DNA of 64,000 bases, from contig NZ_VKGK01000002.1 in NCBI RefSeq assembly GCF_007197645.1, positions 248,001 to 312,000 on the forward strand. Reading direction: 5' to 3'. A model generated the notes under the pieces. That model ran no database searches and was not told the DNA's origin. It was given only the letters and a program-made list of their open reading frames with translations. The stretch is from Shewanella hanedai (GTDB taxonomy: Bacteria; Pseudomonadota; Gammaproteobacteria; Enterobacterales; Shewanellaceae). The translations under genes were made by a program, and so were the position numbers. Positions 28,242 through 38,585 of this stretch are shown piece after piece (position 1 is the stretch's first letter; every line of letters starts with the position of its first letter).

Positions 28242-30413
28242 TTAATTACCAAACGTAATGTTATCGAAATAGACTGGAGTATCTACTGTTCTTCCATCCA
28301 TATTGTCAGGGAATATGGCAATCACTTCAATGGCATCATTCTCAGGCAGACCAATATCGTCTGTAAAATCAATCGTCAACTCTTCCCACTGATTGATTAA
28401 GGTATTGGCTACCATTCTCGGAGGATGAGCTGCACCACTCAGTTTTTCAAACTTGACAGCCACAGGACTAATTTTGTCTTTATACACCCAAATTTTGACG
28501 ATGGCATTGCTCGCATTTAGCGCAAATGGCGTCACGGAGATAACCTTAGCACCGCCCCACTTACCGCCATCAGATGCTGCAAGATTGAGCTTAGCGACAG
28601 TCGTTGACGTATTGCCAACTGCACTTGGATTATTAACAAAGGCCAGTGCTGGAGATGGATCGCCATTTTCAAAAGCTACCCAACTCGCTTGCTGACTTTC
28701 ATCACCTTCAAAATCAATACCTGTAGCAACATTGATAATCGCGTCACCACCTGAATTTGAACTTACATTACCTGTAGTCAGTAATTTAAGGTTATCAATA
28801 CGATAAACCGCACCAGCATTATCAGCCCAGTTAGGGAAAACCATGACATTGTTTAATGCAGATAGATCACCTAACGTACTTAAGTTGAATGAGTAATGAA
28901 TCCAAGTATCCAATACTGGTACGGTAGGTAGATCTAATTCAACAGCCTCTGTGCCTTCTACTTTTAGTTTCCAGATCGTTGTTGCTGGCTCTGCAGTCAT
29001 CTTCAAATCAAACTCAAGCGTGCCAGTTGCAGCATAACTGCTGGCATCAAAAGTGACACCTGTGCCGCCTAAATCTTCACGATTTGAGAAGCCAGCGACG
29101 GTCTGACCCGCAGTGCCAAACTCAACTGCGGCACCGTATGCAGCATCACCATCTGTGACTAACTCTGCACTCGCACCATTATCTCCCCACTGACTCCAAT
29201 TTGAATCAAGCTGATCGGCAAAGATAGTCAGTGCCGAAGATGGCGTTGGTTCAGGATCTGGATCAGGAGTCGTTGCCGCGTCATTATAGAACTCGACGTT
29301 ATCGATACTAAATACCGCACCGTCACCTGTACCCCATGCAGGGAACATCATGATCAAGTTAACTTCAGCCAACCCTAGCCCTGACACATCAAAGGTATAG
29401 TGCATCCAAGTGTCTAAAACAGGTGCTAAGCCTTCTTCGCTAGTGTTTAGGTTCACTTCAGCAAATGCACCACCGCCCTCTAGCTTTAACATCCAATTGG
29501 TATCACCCGCGGTTGGCATGGTATTCACTTTAAGATCAAACTCTAACATCGTTCCCGCAGGAGTAGTGAAAGCAACACTATCAGCAGCATCTCTTGCGTT
29601 AAAGCCAACAACCGTGTCACCTACAATGGTAAATTGCGTCACGTTTCCATAGTCAGCATCACCATCAGCAATAACAGCTGGAGTTGTACCGCCACAGCAG
29701 TCCCACGCTGGCCACAATGGATTAGCAGCATCTTCATACACAACCAATTTAGGCACTCTAGGCGCACTTTCCACAGCGATGGTAAATGTTTGGGTTACAG
29801 CATCTGAGCCATCATCAACCGTTAATGTGATCTCTGAGCTGCCGACATCAGCAGCAGCTGGTGTACCTGATAACACGCCTGAACTTGGATCAAACATCAA
29901 CCAATCTGGTAAAGCTGAAGCTGACATTGTTAACGTATCGCTATCAGCATCGGTAGCAATAAGTGTATAGGTATAAACCGTGCCCACTGTCGCGGTGGTC
30001 ATCGCAATACTTGTGACTACAGGGAGGTTATTAGCTGGAGCAGTGACAACCAGCGTAAATGTTTGAATCGTATCAATCGCACCGTCACTAACCACTAAAG
30101 TCACTTGGCTACTGCCGACATTTTCTACTGCTGGCGTACCCGACAGCATTCCTGTTGAGGCGTCAAACATTAACCATGCAGGTAAAGTTTTAGCCGACAT
30201 CGTCAATACATCCGCACTGTCTACATCTGTCGCCGTAACCATATAATTATATGTGTCATTAGCTGTGACCGTTAATAGTGGGGTACTGCTAATCACTGGA
30301 GCGCTGTTAACAACAACCACCTCAGGAATCTCAGTTTTATCATCGGAACCACAACCGCTAATCGCAACAGCAATACTCGTTGCTAATGCAAGGGTTCTAA
30401 ATTGAGTTTTCAT
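28242..30413 (-). CDS. Modular surface lipoprotein, putative laminarin-binding protein
   Basis: 723 residues. The signal peptide ends in a lipobox (AVAISGC, Cys about residue 21). Two putative-Ig (He_PIG/cadherin-like) domains follow at about 38-125 and 130-215, each with LPAWLMFDASTGMLSGTP-type motifs. Two modules of the kind repeated in the GH16 enzyme occur at about 220-375 (PAWDCCGG) and 395-550 (SQWGDNG, without the Cys pair). A different C-terminal beta-sandwich covers about 560-723. No catalytic domain is visible. It probably holds laminarin at the cell surface, an SGBP/SusD-like role. It has its own upstream region and terminator. Confidence 0.8.
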   Translation of the reverse strand: MKTQFRTLALATSIAVAISGCGSDDKTEIPEVVVVNSAPVISSTPLLTVTANDTYNYMVTATDVDSADVLTMSAKTLPAWLMFDASTGMLSGTPAVENVGSSQVTLVVSDGAIDTIQTFTLVVTAPANNLPVVTSIAMTTATVGTVYTYTLIATDADSDTLTMSASALPDWLMFDPSSGVLSGTPAAADVGSSEITLTVDDGSDAVTQTFTIAVESAPRVPKLVVYEDAANPLWPAWDCCGGTTPAVIADGDADYGNVTQFTIVGDTVVGFNARDAADSVAFTTPAGTMLEFDLKVNTMPTAGDTNWMLKLEGGGAFAEVNLNTSEEGLAPVLDTWMHYTFDVSGLGLAEVNLIMMFPAWGTGDGAVFSIDNVEFYNDAATTPDPDPEPTPSSALTIFADQLDSNWSQWGDNGASAELVTDGDAAYGAAVEFGTAGQTVAGFSNREDLGGTGVTFDASSYAATGTLEFDLKMTAEPATTIWKLKVEGTEAVELDLPTVPVLDTWIHYSFNLSTLGDLSALNNVMVFPNWADNAGAVYRIDNLKLLTTGNVSSNSGGDAIINVATGIDFEGDESQQASWVAFENGDPSPALAFVNNPSAVGNTSTTVAKLNLAASDGGKWGGAKVISVTPFALNASNAIVKIWVYKDKISPVAVKFEKLSGAAHPPRMVANTLINQWEELTIDFTDDIGLPENDAIEVIAIFPDNMDGRTVDTPVYFDNITFGN

Positions 30414-30560
30414 ATTTTTTCCTCATTATTATTTCTTTTATTTCAACTCACCCACTTTGCATTTATTCACGAAGCATGATTAATACCAATAAGTATAAAA
30501 TTCACACACACAAAATAGATAAATCCAAAGTTATAGTGATATAAAAGTTAAACAATGAGG

Positions 30561-30595
30561 AAGCGATGAAGAGGCATAAAAAAGCGATGAAGTGG
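30561..30595. promoter_or_regulatory. Direct repeat with 21-bp period, candidate LytTR site (lipoprotein gene)
   Basis: AAGCGATGAAGAGG at 30561 recurs as AAGCGATGAAGTGG at 30582, 21 bp from start to start, about 150 bp upstream of the lipoprotein gene. LytTR regulators bind pairs of about 9-bp direct repeats one helical double-turn apart, and a LytTR regulator is encoded at 45245. Otherwise the 360-bp gap 30414-30775 holds only AT-rich sequence and the TonB-receptor terminator. Confidence 0.45.
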
Positions 30596-30715
30596 TAATA
30601 GGAAGTTTATTAATCATCAAGAGGAATCTTAATTCTATAACTTTAATTAATTGGACATCTTCACTATATTCCCACTCTATTATGAAATAAGTAAATATAT
30701 ATTTAAAATCTCACA

Positions 30716-30753
30716 TTAAAAACGGGGTTCAAGGCATTATCCCTTGAACCCCG
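30716..30753 (-). terminator. Terminator of the TonB receptor gene
   Basis: The 12-bp perfect stem CGGGGTTCAAGG / CCTTGAACCCCG surrounds a 7-base loop and is followed on the minus strand by TTTTT. It lies 23 bp past the receptor stop codon. Confidence 0.92.
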
Positions 30754-30775
30754 TGCAAATTTTTATTTAAATAAT

Positions 30776-33772
30776 TTAGAAGCTCAGACGTCCTCCCAAC
30801 ATATAACGAGAGCCGTATTGTCTAGCGAACAAGAACTGCTCCTCGAAGCGACCATAGCCTTCTTCGGTCTCATTATTAATATTGATCCCCTCTAAGAATA
30901 CGGTGAAGTTCTCAGTAATATCGTAGTTGACGCTGGCATCCAGTTGGCCAAATGGCTTGGCGAACTGAGGCGGTGCATCAGCAGAACCTTGAGACTGACC
31001 AACTCCGATAAGGTAGCTATCGCGCCAAGCATAGGTAAACTTCACTGACAGCTGATCATCTTCATAGAATGCCTGGAAGTTAGCAGAGTCCCCCAGACCG
31101 TCTAACGGGTGCTGCTCGACAAGGCTATAAGAGTCGAATTTCACATCACCATTAACAAAGGTCGCGTTTGCACCTAATCCAAAACCGGTTTCACCGAAGA
31201 CGTGCTGTATCGCAAGCTCAATACCTTCAACCGATTTTTTGTCACTGTTTACTGGTGACTTCACATTCCAGACAATCAATGGGTCAGTGCTTAATGGCTC
31301 AATTTGACCTGCTGCATTACCGTAGCCATTGGCGATCATCTGATCAAAAATGGTGTTTTCTGTCACCGCAGTCCCTGCAGCTTCCAACTGACTGATCGTG
31401 TCTAAATACCTTGGGCTATTATAGACATCATGCAAGCCATCAATAGTGATTTGATTAGTGCTTTTAGAAACGAAATTACTTACATCTTTACTGAACAAGC
31501 CGATGGAAGCATAGCTGGCATCTCCGTAGTAATACTCAAATGATAGATCGAAGTTTACCGATTCAAGTGGCAATAAGCCTGGGTTACCAACTACACCAGT
31601 ACGCGCGTTAACCTTAGGGCTGCCTGTAAGGCTACGACCTGCAACCATGTCGCCAAGCTCGGGACGACCAAGGGTTTTACTGGCCGATACCCTTACGAGC
31701 AGATTTTCGTAGACCTCGGCACTGATATCGATCATCGGTAACCAAACATCATATTCACCAGTCTGAGTAAAGAAGTTATCATCCCCTCCAGCCTCGTACT
31801 GGGTAACCCACTCAGAGGCACTAGCCCAAACTACCTGCTGCTCCACCTTCTGTTTAACGGTACTTGAAACCTCTGTTTTTTCATATCTTAAGCCGACATT
31901 CACATTTATCGGAATATCGCCAATATCAAACTCCCATGCAGAAGTGAAGTAGAGCGCAGAGGTCTCCTCTTCAATCAAATTGGAACTGTCTATGCCATCA
32001 AAATAAGGATCTGCAGAGTAGTAGTTTTCCCCTGCCACCCCTTCATTGATAAAGGCCAATTGCCTAGCCACAGCTTCGTCAAAATCATATCTGTAGAAAT
32101 AATGTGGCTGCAGCGCAGAACCACCACCAGCTAGCTCATTGAGCAAACCAGAGGTACTTTCTAAGTGAAACATAGAATCAGGAAATATTTCAGCATAAGA
32201 GGGATTAAAGCCTGGCCCCCCACGTAATCCACTCCAAGCAGTGGTGCCAGAAAGAGTTTGCTTAGTATAAGAACCGCCAAAATCAATGGTGGTCAGATTA
32301 TCAAGAAAATCTGGATACCAGTTGGCGTTGAACTGTGCTTGCTGAATATCTGACTCACCCGGCGAATGAGTAAACTGGCTAAAGTTGGAATCAATAGCAC
32401 CAGGATTTAATTGATTGGTTCCGTTATTCCAGTTAATAGTCGTATGGGGAACCTCACCACCACGGTAGTCATAGATTTTAGAGATCAATTGATCTGAGCC
32501 TAAAATAACCTGACCTGCACCACCAATCCCTTTGTCAGCACCGTTATCTATCTTATTAGAGGAGTCATGGTAATCAAGGCTAAATGCCCATTCATCATTT
32601 AACGTCCAATCAATATTTAAACCAATAGACTCGGCGTTCACTTCTGTGGTGCTACGATTGGCAGTAAAAGACCCATCACCACCGCGAATATTGGAAAATA
32701 GTGCAGTACCATTCTCATCTAGCTCATAACCAATTAATGGAGCACCACTTGTTGAGGAGTTCCAAACTCCCCATCCATAGCCATTAATGCCTGTCAAAGC
32801 GCGAGTTACAATATAATCTGCAGTCAATACCAAATCATCAGAAGGTGCGTATTGTAGCGTGGCCATTGCATTGGTTCGCTCACGTTGCACGTCATTGATG
32901 CTGTAGTTCATATCTCGTGGGAAAAATGAAGGTGAAACTGGATCGCCATTAGCATCTTTGAAACGAGAGATTAGATTGCCATCAGCATCTCGGGCCCGAG
33001 CGTCAATAAAAGTTGATCCATCCGCACCTGGCAGTTGGCCATTGTCGGTTTGTGCAATCCAGCCCTGGCTATTAGCCGATTGCTGCTGAAAATCACGTTC
33101 CTGATGAGATGCGCTGATTAGAAAGCCCAAAGTGTCATCTAAAAGAGTCTGATTGTATATTCCGGCCACTTCCGGGGTAATATCGTCCCCTTCCACATTT
33201 GATTCGTCATAGATCCCTTTAGCTGAAAAACTAAATGATTGCCCGGGGTTATTTAGAGGTTTGCGAGTCACAATATTAACCGTTGCACCCAGTCCACCTG
33301 AAGGCATGTCTGCTTTTGCAGTCTTAATCACTTCAAGGGATTTTACTGCCTCAGAAGAGAGGTTTTCCAGATTATACGAGCGACTATAACCTGTACCTGG
33401 CATCTGTCTGCCATTCAAGGTGATCAGGTTATATTGAGGTCCAAAGCCCCTGACAGTGATCTCGCTGCCTTCACCATTTGCTCGGCTAACAGTAACACCT
33501 GTAATTCGTTGCAAAGATTCCGCTAAGTTAGTATCAGGAAACTTACCTAGCTCTTCCGCAGAAATAGCATCAACAACACCTGATGAGCCACGCTTAAGAT
33601 CCATTGAGCGGTACAAACTGCCCTTAATACCCTTAACCTCAATAACCTCAATGGCTGTTTCTTTCTCAGCTTCGTTATTTTCCTCTGCCATCGCGAACTG
33701 GGCACTTCCCGTCCCTAGAACGATGGCCAAGGAAACCGACAAACGACTCTTTTTAAATTTCTTAATTAACAT
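30776..33772 (-). CDS. TonB-dependent receptor, laminarin oligosaccharide import
   Basis: 998 residues. A signal peptide ends near SAQFAMAEE, followed by a plug domain (ELGKFPDTNLAESLQRITGVTVSR, ITVRGFGPQYNLITLNGRQMPG) and a 22-strand-type barrel ending in FARQYGSRYMLGGRLSF with terminal aromatic Phe. It belongs to the large Caulobacter-type TonB receptor group found in marine polysaccharide loci. It imports glucan oligosaccharides through the outer membrane using TonB energy; specificity is inferred from the flanking GH16, GH17 and GH149 genes. It follows the GH16 gene by 80 bp with no terminator between, so they are probably cotranscribed. Confidence 0.93.
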   Translation of the reverse strand: MLIKKFKKSRLSVSLAIVLGTGSAQFAMAEENNEAEKETAIEVIEVKGIKGSLYRSMDLKRGSSGVVDAISAEELGKFPDTNLAESLQRITGVTVSRANGEGSEITVRGFGPQYNLITLNGRQMPGTGYSRSYNLENLSSEAVKSLEVIKTAKADMPSGGLGATVNIVTRKPLNNPGQSFSFSAKGIYDESNVEGDDITPEVAGIYNQTLLDDTLGFLISASHQERDFQQQSANSQGWIAQTDNGQLPGADGSTFIDARARDADGNLISRFKDANGDPVSPSFFPRDMNYSINDVQRERTNAMATLQYAPSDDLVLTADYIVTRALTGINGYGWGVWNSSTSGAPLIGYELDENGTALFSNIRGGDGSFTANRSTTEVNAESIGLNIDWTLNDEWAFSLDYHDSSNKIDNGADKGIGGAGQVILGSDQLISKIYDYRGGEVPHTTINWNNGTNQLNPGAIDSNFSQFTHSPGESDIQQAQFNANWYPDFLDNLTTIDFGGSYTKQTLSGTTAWSGLRGGPGFNPSYAEIFPDSMFHLESTSGLLNELAGGGSALQPHYFYRYDFDEAVARQLAFINEGVAGENYYSADPYFDGIDSSNLIEEETSALYFTSAWEFDIGDIPINVNVGLRYEKTEVSSTVKQKVEQQVVWASASEWVTQYEAGGDDNFFTQTGEYDVWLPMIDISAEVYENLLVRVSASKTLGRPELGDMVAGRSLTGSPKVNARTGVVGNPGLLPLESVNFDLSFEYYYGDASYASIGLFSKDVSNFVSKSTNQITIDGLHDVYNSPRYLDTISQLEAAGTAVTENTIFDQMIANGYGNAAGQIEPLSTDPLIVWNVKSPVNSDKKSVEGIELAIQHVFGETGFGLGANATFVNGDVKFDSYSLVEQHPLDGLGDSANFQAFYEDDQLSVKFTYAWRDSYLIGVGQSQGSADAPPQFAKPFGQLDASVNYDITENFTVFLEGININNETEEGYGRFEEQFLFARQYGSRYMLGGRLSF

Positions 33773-33852
33773 ATCTGCCTCTTATTTTTGTTTGCAGAAG
33801 GTTGAACTGGATAAATGCTCTATCCGCATGAAAAATGCACAAGATAACTCTC

Positions 33853-36588
33853 TTAGGGTGCACTAATCATTGCGTTATCAACTCGGTAAACTGCGCCATT
33901 GCCTTTACCCCAATCAGGGAAAATCATGACGACATCAATAGCACTTACATCCAATCCAGCATCAAATAGTGACTGCAGGGAGAAAGTATAGGTCTGCCAA
34001 ACTCCAGCAACAGGCGACACACCTTCATTACTGGTCGCTAAACCGACCTCAACTGCAGTTCCTCCATTATCTGGCCCACCTGCTGACTCAAGCTTAAATC
34101 TCCATGTAGCAGTGGCATCAGATGGTGCAGTTACAAGCTTCATGTCAAACTTAATCACACCCGTTGCAAGCATCGCAGTTGCATCAAAAGGAGCATCGCC
34201 GCCGCCATTCGCACTTCTGGTAATAATCCCCATCACGGTTGGTGCTTCGCCTATAGAGAACTGAGCAATACTGCCATGATCGGCATCATCTGTTTCTTCT
34301 GTTGGCGTAGAACCACCACAGCAATCCCACAGTGCCCAATCCGTAGCGGTTGTATCTTGATAGAATGTGATCCCAGAAGTAGGAGTCGGGTTTGTAGTCG
34401 CATTTGGATTATGAATTTTCACGTTATCGACACGGTAAACAGCGCCATTACCTTTGCCCCAGTCAGGAAAAATCATCAATACATCAATAGCACTAACATC
34501 TAACCCAGCATCAAAAAGCGATTTCAGAGAAAAACGATAGGTTTTCCACTCACCGACTGTAGGTGCCGACCCCGCATTACCTGTCGCTAAATCAACTTCT
34601 ACTGCAGTACCGCCATTATCTGGCCCACCAGCAGATTCAACTTTGAATCGCCATGTTGCACTGCTATCTGAAGGTGCAGACATAAGCTTCACGTCAAACG
34701 AGATCACGCCATCCGCTACAATGCTGCTACCATTAAAAGGTTTGTCACTGCCGCCACTTGAACTACGAGTAATAAACCCCATCACAGTTGGTGCTTCACC
34801 AATAGTAAATTCAGCCGTAATGCCATGATCAGCATCATCGCTCTCTTCTGTTGGGGTTGAGCCACCACAACAATCCCACATAGGCCAATCAGGATTATAG
34901 TTATTCTCAAATATGGTCAGTTCAGGTGACGCAGCACCGCCATCTGGTGAACCAATCATGGCGTTATCGACACGGTAGACAGCTCCCTCTCCCTTGCCCC
35001 AGTCAGGAAAAATCATCAATACATCGATTGCACTGAGATCTAAACCGGCATCAAACAAGGCCTGTAGCGGAAAAGTATAGGTTTGCCATTGGCCCGTCAC
35101 GGGAGCTACACCTTCAGTGCTAGCAGTTAGTGCTAGCTCAACAGCGGTGCCACCAGCATCTTGTCCACCAGCAGCTTCAACTTTAAAGCGCCAAGTCGCA
35201 CTGCTATCATTCGGTGCCGACGTCACCTTCATATCAAAACGAATCACGCCATCGTCTTTGAGTGTCGATGCGTTATAGGTTGAATCATCGCCACCACTAC
35301 TGCTTCTGGTGTTAAAGCCCATAACCGTTGGCTGAGAACCAATGGTAAATTCTGCAGTTTCTCCGTGATCAGCATCGTCAGTTTCTACTGTAGGTGTAGA
35401 ACCTCCGCAGCAGTCCCACATCGGCCAAGATGTATTCTCTGCATCGGCAAAAACAATTAAGTTAGCCGCTGGTTCACCTGTTGGAGGAAGAGGAGGGTTA
35501 GGGGCTTTCCCCTCAACCATCGCATCATCTAGGCTATCGTAACCAGGTCGAACGGTTTCACAGCCCTTGCCTGTATTTGGATTAGATGCACATTCATAAA
35601 CACGCACATAATCAATAGCAAATGTCTGTCCATCAGCAAAAACTGCAGCATCGACACCCGTTTCATTAACCGCTGATGGCCAACTTCCACCAACCGCATA
35701 GTTTAAAAGCAGGTGGAATTGTTGATCGTAAGGTGCGCTGCTCCATTGAGTCTCAAGTTCACCAGTAACGATATTGAAGTTTTCAGAAAACCAACCTCTG
35801 TGAGTTAAGCCTATCGCTTCATCTTTAGCGTTATATCTTAACTCTGAACTGCGCTGAGTAGCGTAAAGGTAGTTATCGACATACCAACGAATTTCACCTT
35901 CTTGCCATTCGATAGCATAGGTATGAAAGTCATCAGCAGGATTGACTGCATCAGGTAATAAGTAAGCTTGACCAGAAGAGCTATTATTAGGCCACACCTT
36001 GCCATAATGAAGTGTCCCGTAGACATGTGCTTCAGAGCCTCCTTCAGAAGTGCCTGCTTTTAAGTTAACAGATTCTATAATGTCAATTTCACCTGAACGA
36101 GGCCAGCCACCGTAAACTTCATCAGTGGGCAACATCCAAAATGCAGGCCATGAACCTTGACCAGAAGGCAACTTGGCACGCATTTCAAAACGGCCATATT
36201 TCCAATCCATGTGATCTTTAGTATTTAATCTTGCAGATGTATAAGGTTTTTGGGAGCCTTCAGGCGCTGTCTTGGCGACAATGTTGAGCATTCCATCTGC
36301 AACAAAAGAGTTTTCAGCAGAATCGGTATAGCACTGAAGTTCTTGATTTCCACCTCCACTGCAATCAACTTCATGGGTCCACTTGGTGAGATCGATACTT
36401 GCACCATCAAACTCATCATTCCAAACCATTACCCAATCTTGAACGGGCTGCTGCGGATCAACTGAATCAAAATTAGATTCAGTACTCGTATCCCCACCAC
36501 AACCTCCTAGGCCAGCTAAAACTGCGATTCCCAATGAAATCGAGCCAGTTTTTAGTACTGATCTTTTATAGTTACTTATTGTTTTCAT
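33853..36588 (-). CDS. GH16 endo-beta-1,3-glucanase (laminarinase) lipoprotein with three C-terminal modules
   Basis: 911 residues. The lipobox LAGLGGC places the lipid on Cys30. The GH16 domain spans about 50-345; catalytic residues are Glu167 and Glu172 in SGEIDIIES, with the bulged E-x-D-x-x-E arrangement of laminarinases. Three consecutive about 180-residue modules follow (starting near 375, 555 and 737), each opening with a WPMWDCCGG or ALWDCCGG motif and ending in MIFPDWGKGxGAVYRVDN. They resemble the modules in the neighbouring lipoprotein and probably bind beta-glucan; relation to the ExoP C-terminal module is my inference. It acts at the cell surface, upstream of the TonB receptor in one operon. 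Confidence 0.93.
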   Translation of the reverse strand: MKTISNYKRSVLKTGSISLGIAVLAGLGGCGGDTSTESNFDSVDPQQPVQDWVMVWNDEFDGASIDLTKWTHEVDCSGGGNQELQCYTDSAENSFVADGMLNIVAKTAPEGSQKPYTSARLNTKDHMDWKYGRFEMRAKLPSGQGSWPAFWMLPTDEVYGGWPRSGEIDIIESVNLKAGTSEGGSEAHVYGTLHYGKVWPNNSSSGQAYLLPDAVNPADDFHTYAIEWQEGEIRWYVDNYLYATQRSSELRYNAKDEAIGLTHRGWFSENFNIVTGELETQWSSAPYDQQFHLLLNYAVGGSWPSAVNETGVDAAVFADGQTFAIDYVRVYECASNPNTGKGCETVRPGYDSLDDAMVEGKAPNPPLPPTGEPAANLIVFADAENTSWPMWDCCGGSTPTVETDDADHGETAEFTIGSQPTVMGFNTRSSSGGDDSTYNASTLKDDGVIRFDMKVTSAPNDSSATWRFKVEAAGGQDAGGTAVELALTASTEGVAPVTGQWQTYTFPLQALFDAGLDLSAIDVLMIFPDWGKGEGAVYRVDNAMIGSPDGGAASPELTIFENNYNPDWPMWDCCGGSTPTEESDDADHGITAEFTIGEAPTVMGFITRSSSGGSDKPFNGSSIVADGVISFDVKLMSAPSDSSATWRFKVESAGGPDNGGTAVEVDLATGNAGSAPTVGEWKTYRFSLKSLFDAGLDVSAIDVLMIFPDWGKGNGAVYRVDNVKIHNPNATTNPTPTSGITFYQDTTATDWALWDCCGGSTPTEETDDADHGSIAQFSIGEAPTVMGIITRSANGGGDAPFDATAMLATGVIKFDMKLVTAPSDATATWRFKLESAGGPDNGGTAVEVGLATSNEGVSPVAGVWQTYTFSLQSLFDAGLDVSAIDVVMIFPDWGKGNGAVYRVDNAMISAP

Positions 36589-36696
36589 CTATTTCCCCTG
36601 AATTAACCCTACTCTATGTTGTAGTAAAGGCATTCCTAACAAAGAGCATTACCTTTATTGACAAATACCACAAACATTTAACCTCGCAATGTAAAT

Positions 36697-36729
36697 GCGT
36701 TGAAGTGGTAGGATAAAAAGATGGAATGG
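36697..36729. promoter_or_regulatory. Candidate LytTR site upstream of the GH16-TonB operon
   Basis: GCGTTGAAGTGGTA at 36697 matches GCGATGAAGTGGTA at 30584 (13 of 14), and a weaker copy, AAGATGGAATGG, follows at 36718, again 21 bp away. The 504-bp divergent gap 36589-37092 between the two GH16 genes otherwise shows no gene. Confidence 0.45.
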
Positions 36730-37092
36730 ACAAAAATTGGCCGAACACGGTAACTCGGCTCCACTGTTCTAATTTGTTTAAAAATCATTCAACCTCAAAA
36801 TACACGACCAAAACGACCCTAACCCTGCATAACTATACGAAATCATGAAAAATCTGCGCTTAAATGGTCAAAGTATTGCGCATTAAATCCCATAGAACTC
36901 AGAGAGTACGGCCTAAATTTAGAACAATGGATTTGTCCCACTCAGCCTAATTCCGCTCCCTTAGTCGCAGCATCAGTCCATTTGAGCTTATTTGAATTGC
37001 GTTCAACTATGCGTTCCCTATTGTTAATGTTTTGGTGGTATTCAAACTAAAACTCTTAATCATCACCTTAATTTTTTTAGGTTTAAAACGTA

Positions 37093-38502
37093 ATGAACAA
37101 AAAACAGAACTGTGCGCGCTTATTTAAGCTCGCTGTATGCTTATTGTTAATCAATGGTTGCTCTGAAAAAGCACCCGATGGCGAATCGATCGATCAGCCA
37201 GTCAATAAACACAAAGCCGAGACATCTGACAAAATCATTAAGTCGGAAGCAGATAACAACTCCCCTATATGGGCCATAAATTTAGGCGGCGCAGAGTACC
37301 AAGGTATCAACGGCATTCGATACCAGGCTGATACATTAGCGATTCCGAACGACATGGGTAACATGAGCGATGTATTAGGGACTCAACATCGCTTTTTGTA
37401 TCAAACATATCGTGTCGGAGATATGCAGATAAGCCGACCAATAGACAACGGGCTTTATGACATCACCTTTATGTTTGCAGAGCCAGATGACATTCCAACA
37501 GGTAGTCGAGTATTTAATGTCTTAGCTCAAGGACAACCGGTAATAGAGAAACTAGACATTAGGCAAGCCAGAGATGGCAAACATATTTCAGCCTTATCTA
37601 GAACGGTCACCGATGTTGAGGTGACTTCCGGTGTATTGAATATTGAGCTAACCGCCATAAAGGGCCAGCCAATATTGAACGCTATTCTAGCCAATAAAAA
37701 GCAACGTAAATCTGAAGAATGGTCACTGGTTTGGAGTGATGAATTTAACTACAGCGGCGCTCCAGATCATACCAAATGGAACCTAGATATTTGGCCTGCT
37801 AGAAAGGTCAATGAAGAAGATCAGGCTTACACACATCGACCTGAAAATGTCATCGTTCACGACGGTAACTTAGTCATCACCGCCCTAAAAGAATCCTATT
37901 CGGATGCTGAATACACCTCAGCGAGAATACATTCAAAAGGAAAAGGTGACTTTCTGTATGGTCGAGCTGAAATACGCGCAAAATTACCCGCAGGAAGAGG
38001 TACTTGGTCAGCGATTTGGATGTTACCAAGCGATCCCTATAAATACGCAACTAATTGTGAGAAGAATGAAGAATGGCAGGGCAGCTCAACCTGCGATGCT
38101 TGGCCTAATTCAGGCGAAATAGACATTATGGAACATGTGGGTTTTGACATGCAAAACATACATGGAACGGTACACAATAAAGCGTATTACTGGGTCAACT
38201 GGCAACAACGAAAAGGCAGTATTGAAGGAAAGAATGTTGAGCAGGAATTCCACGTTTATGCGATGGAGTGGACACCAGAACAGATCACTATCTTCTTCGA
38301 TGACACCCCCTATTTTATCTATTCAAACGAATTGACAGGTTGGAAAGCTTGGCCCTTCGATCATCCTTATCACATCATCTTAAACCTTGCTATCGGCGGC
38401 ATGTGGGGAAGAGCCGGAGGACCAATAGATGACACTATTTTTCCCGTACAGATGGAAGTGGACTACGTCAGAGTATTTCAACAAACCAATAATGGACAAT
38501 GA
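37093..38502 (+). CDS. GH16 laminarinase lipoprotein with malectin-like N-terminal domain
   Basis: 469 residues. Lipobox LLINGC gives a lipid-anchored Cys near residue 23. A malectin-like sugar-binding domain follows at about 58-200 (WAINLGGAEYQGINGIRY, GLYDITFMFAEPD, GSRVFNV). The GH16 domain covers about 208-465 with catalytic Glu residues in SGEIDIMEHVGF, and YGRAEIRAKLPAGRGTWSAIWML. It presumably cuts laminarin or a beta-1,3-glucan at the cell surface. It is divergent from the other GH16 gene and begins the rightward GH16-GH149-GH17-GH17 series. Confidence 0.92.
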   Translation: MNKKQNCARLFKLAVCLLLINGCSEKAPDGESIDQPVNKHKAETSDKIIKSEADNNSPIWAINLGGAEYQGINGIRYQADTLAIPNDMGNMSDVLGTQHRFLYQTYRVGDMQISRPIDNGLYDITFMFAEPDDIPTGSRVFNVLAQGQPVIEKLDIRQARDGKHISALSRTVTDVEVTSGVLNIELTAIKGQPILNAILANKKQRKSEEWSLVWSDEFNYSGAPDHTKWNLDIWPARKVNEEDQAYTHRPENVIVHDGNLVITALKESYSDAEYTSARIHSKGKGDFLYGRAEIRAKLPAGRGTWSAIWMLPSDPYKYATNCEKNEEWQGSSTCDAWPNSGEIDIMEHVGFDMQNIHGTVHNKAYYWVNWQQRKGSIEGKNVEQEFHVYAMEWTPEQITIFFDDTPYFIYSNELTGWKAWPFDHPYHIILNLAIGGMWGRAGGPIDDTIFPVQMEVDYVRVFQQTNNGQ

Positions 38503-38585
38503 TCAGCCTTTGAAAACAGATCTCCATTGAGTATTACGTCTTATAAATTTAACAATTAAAGCCTGCTTATCAGGTGGTAAATATC

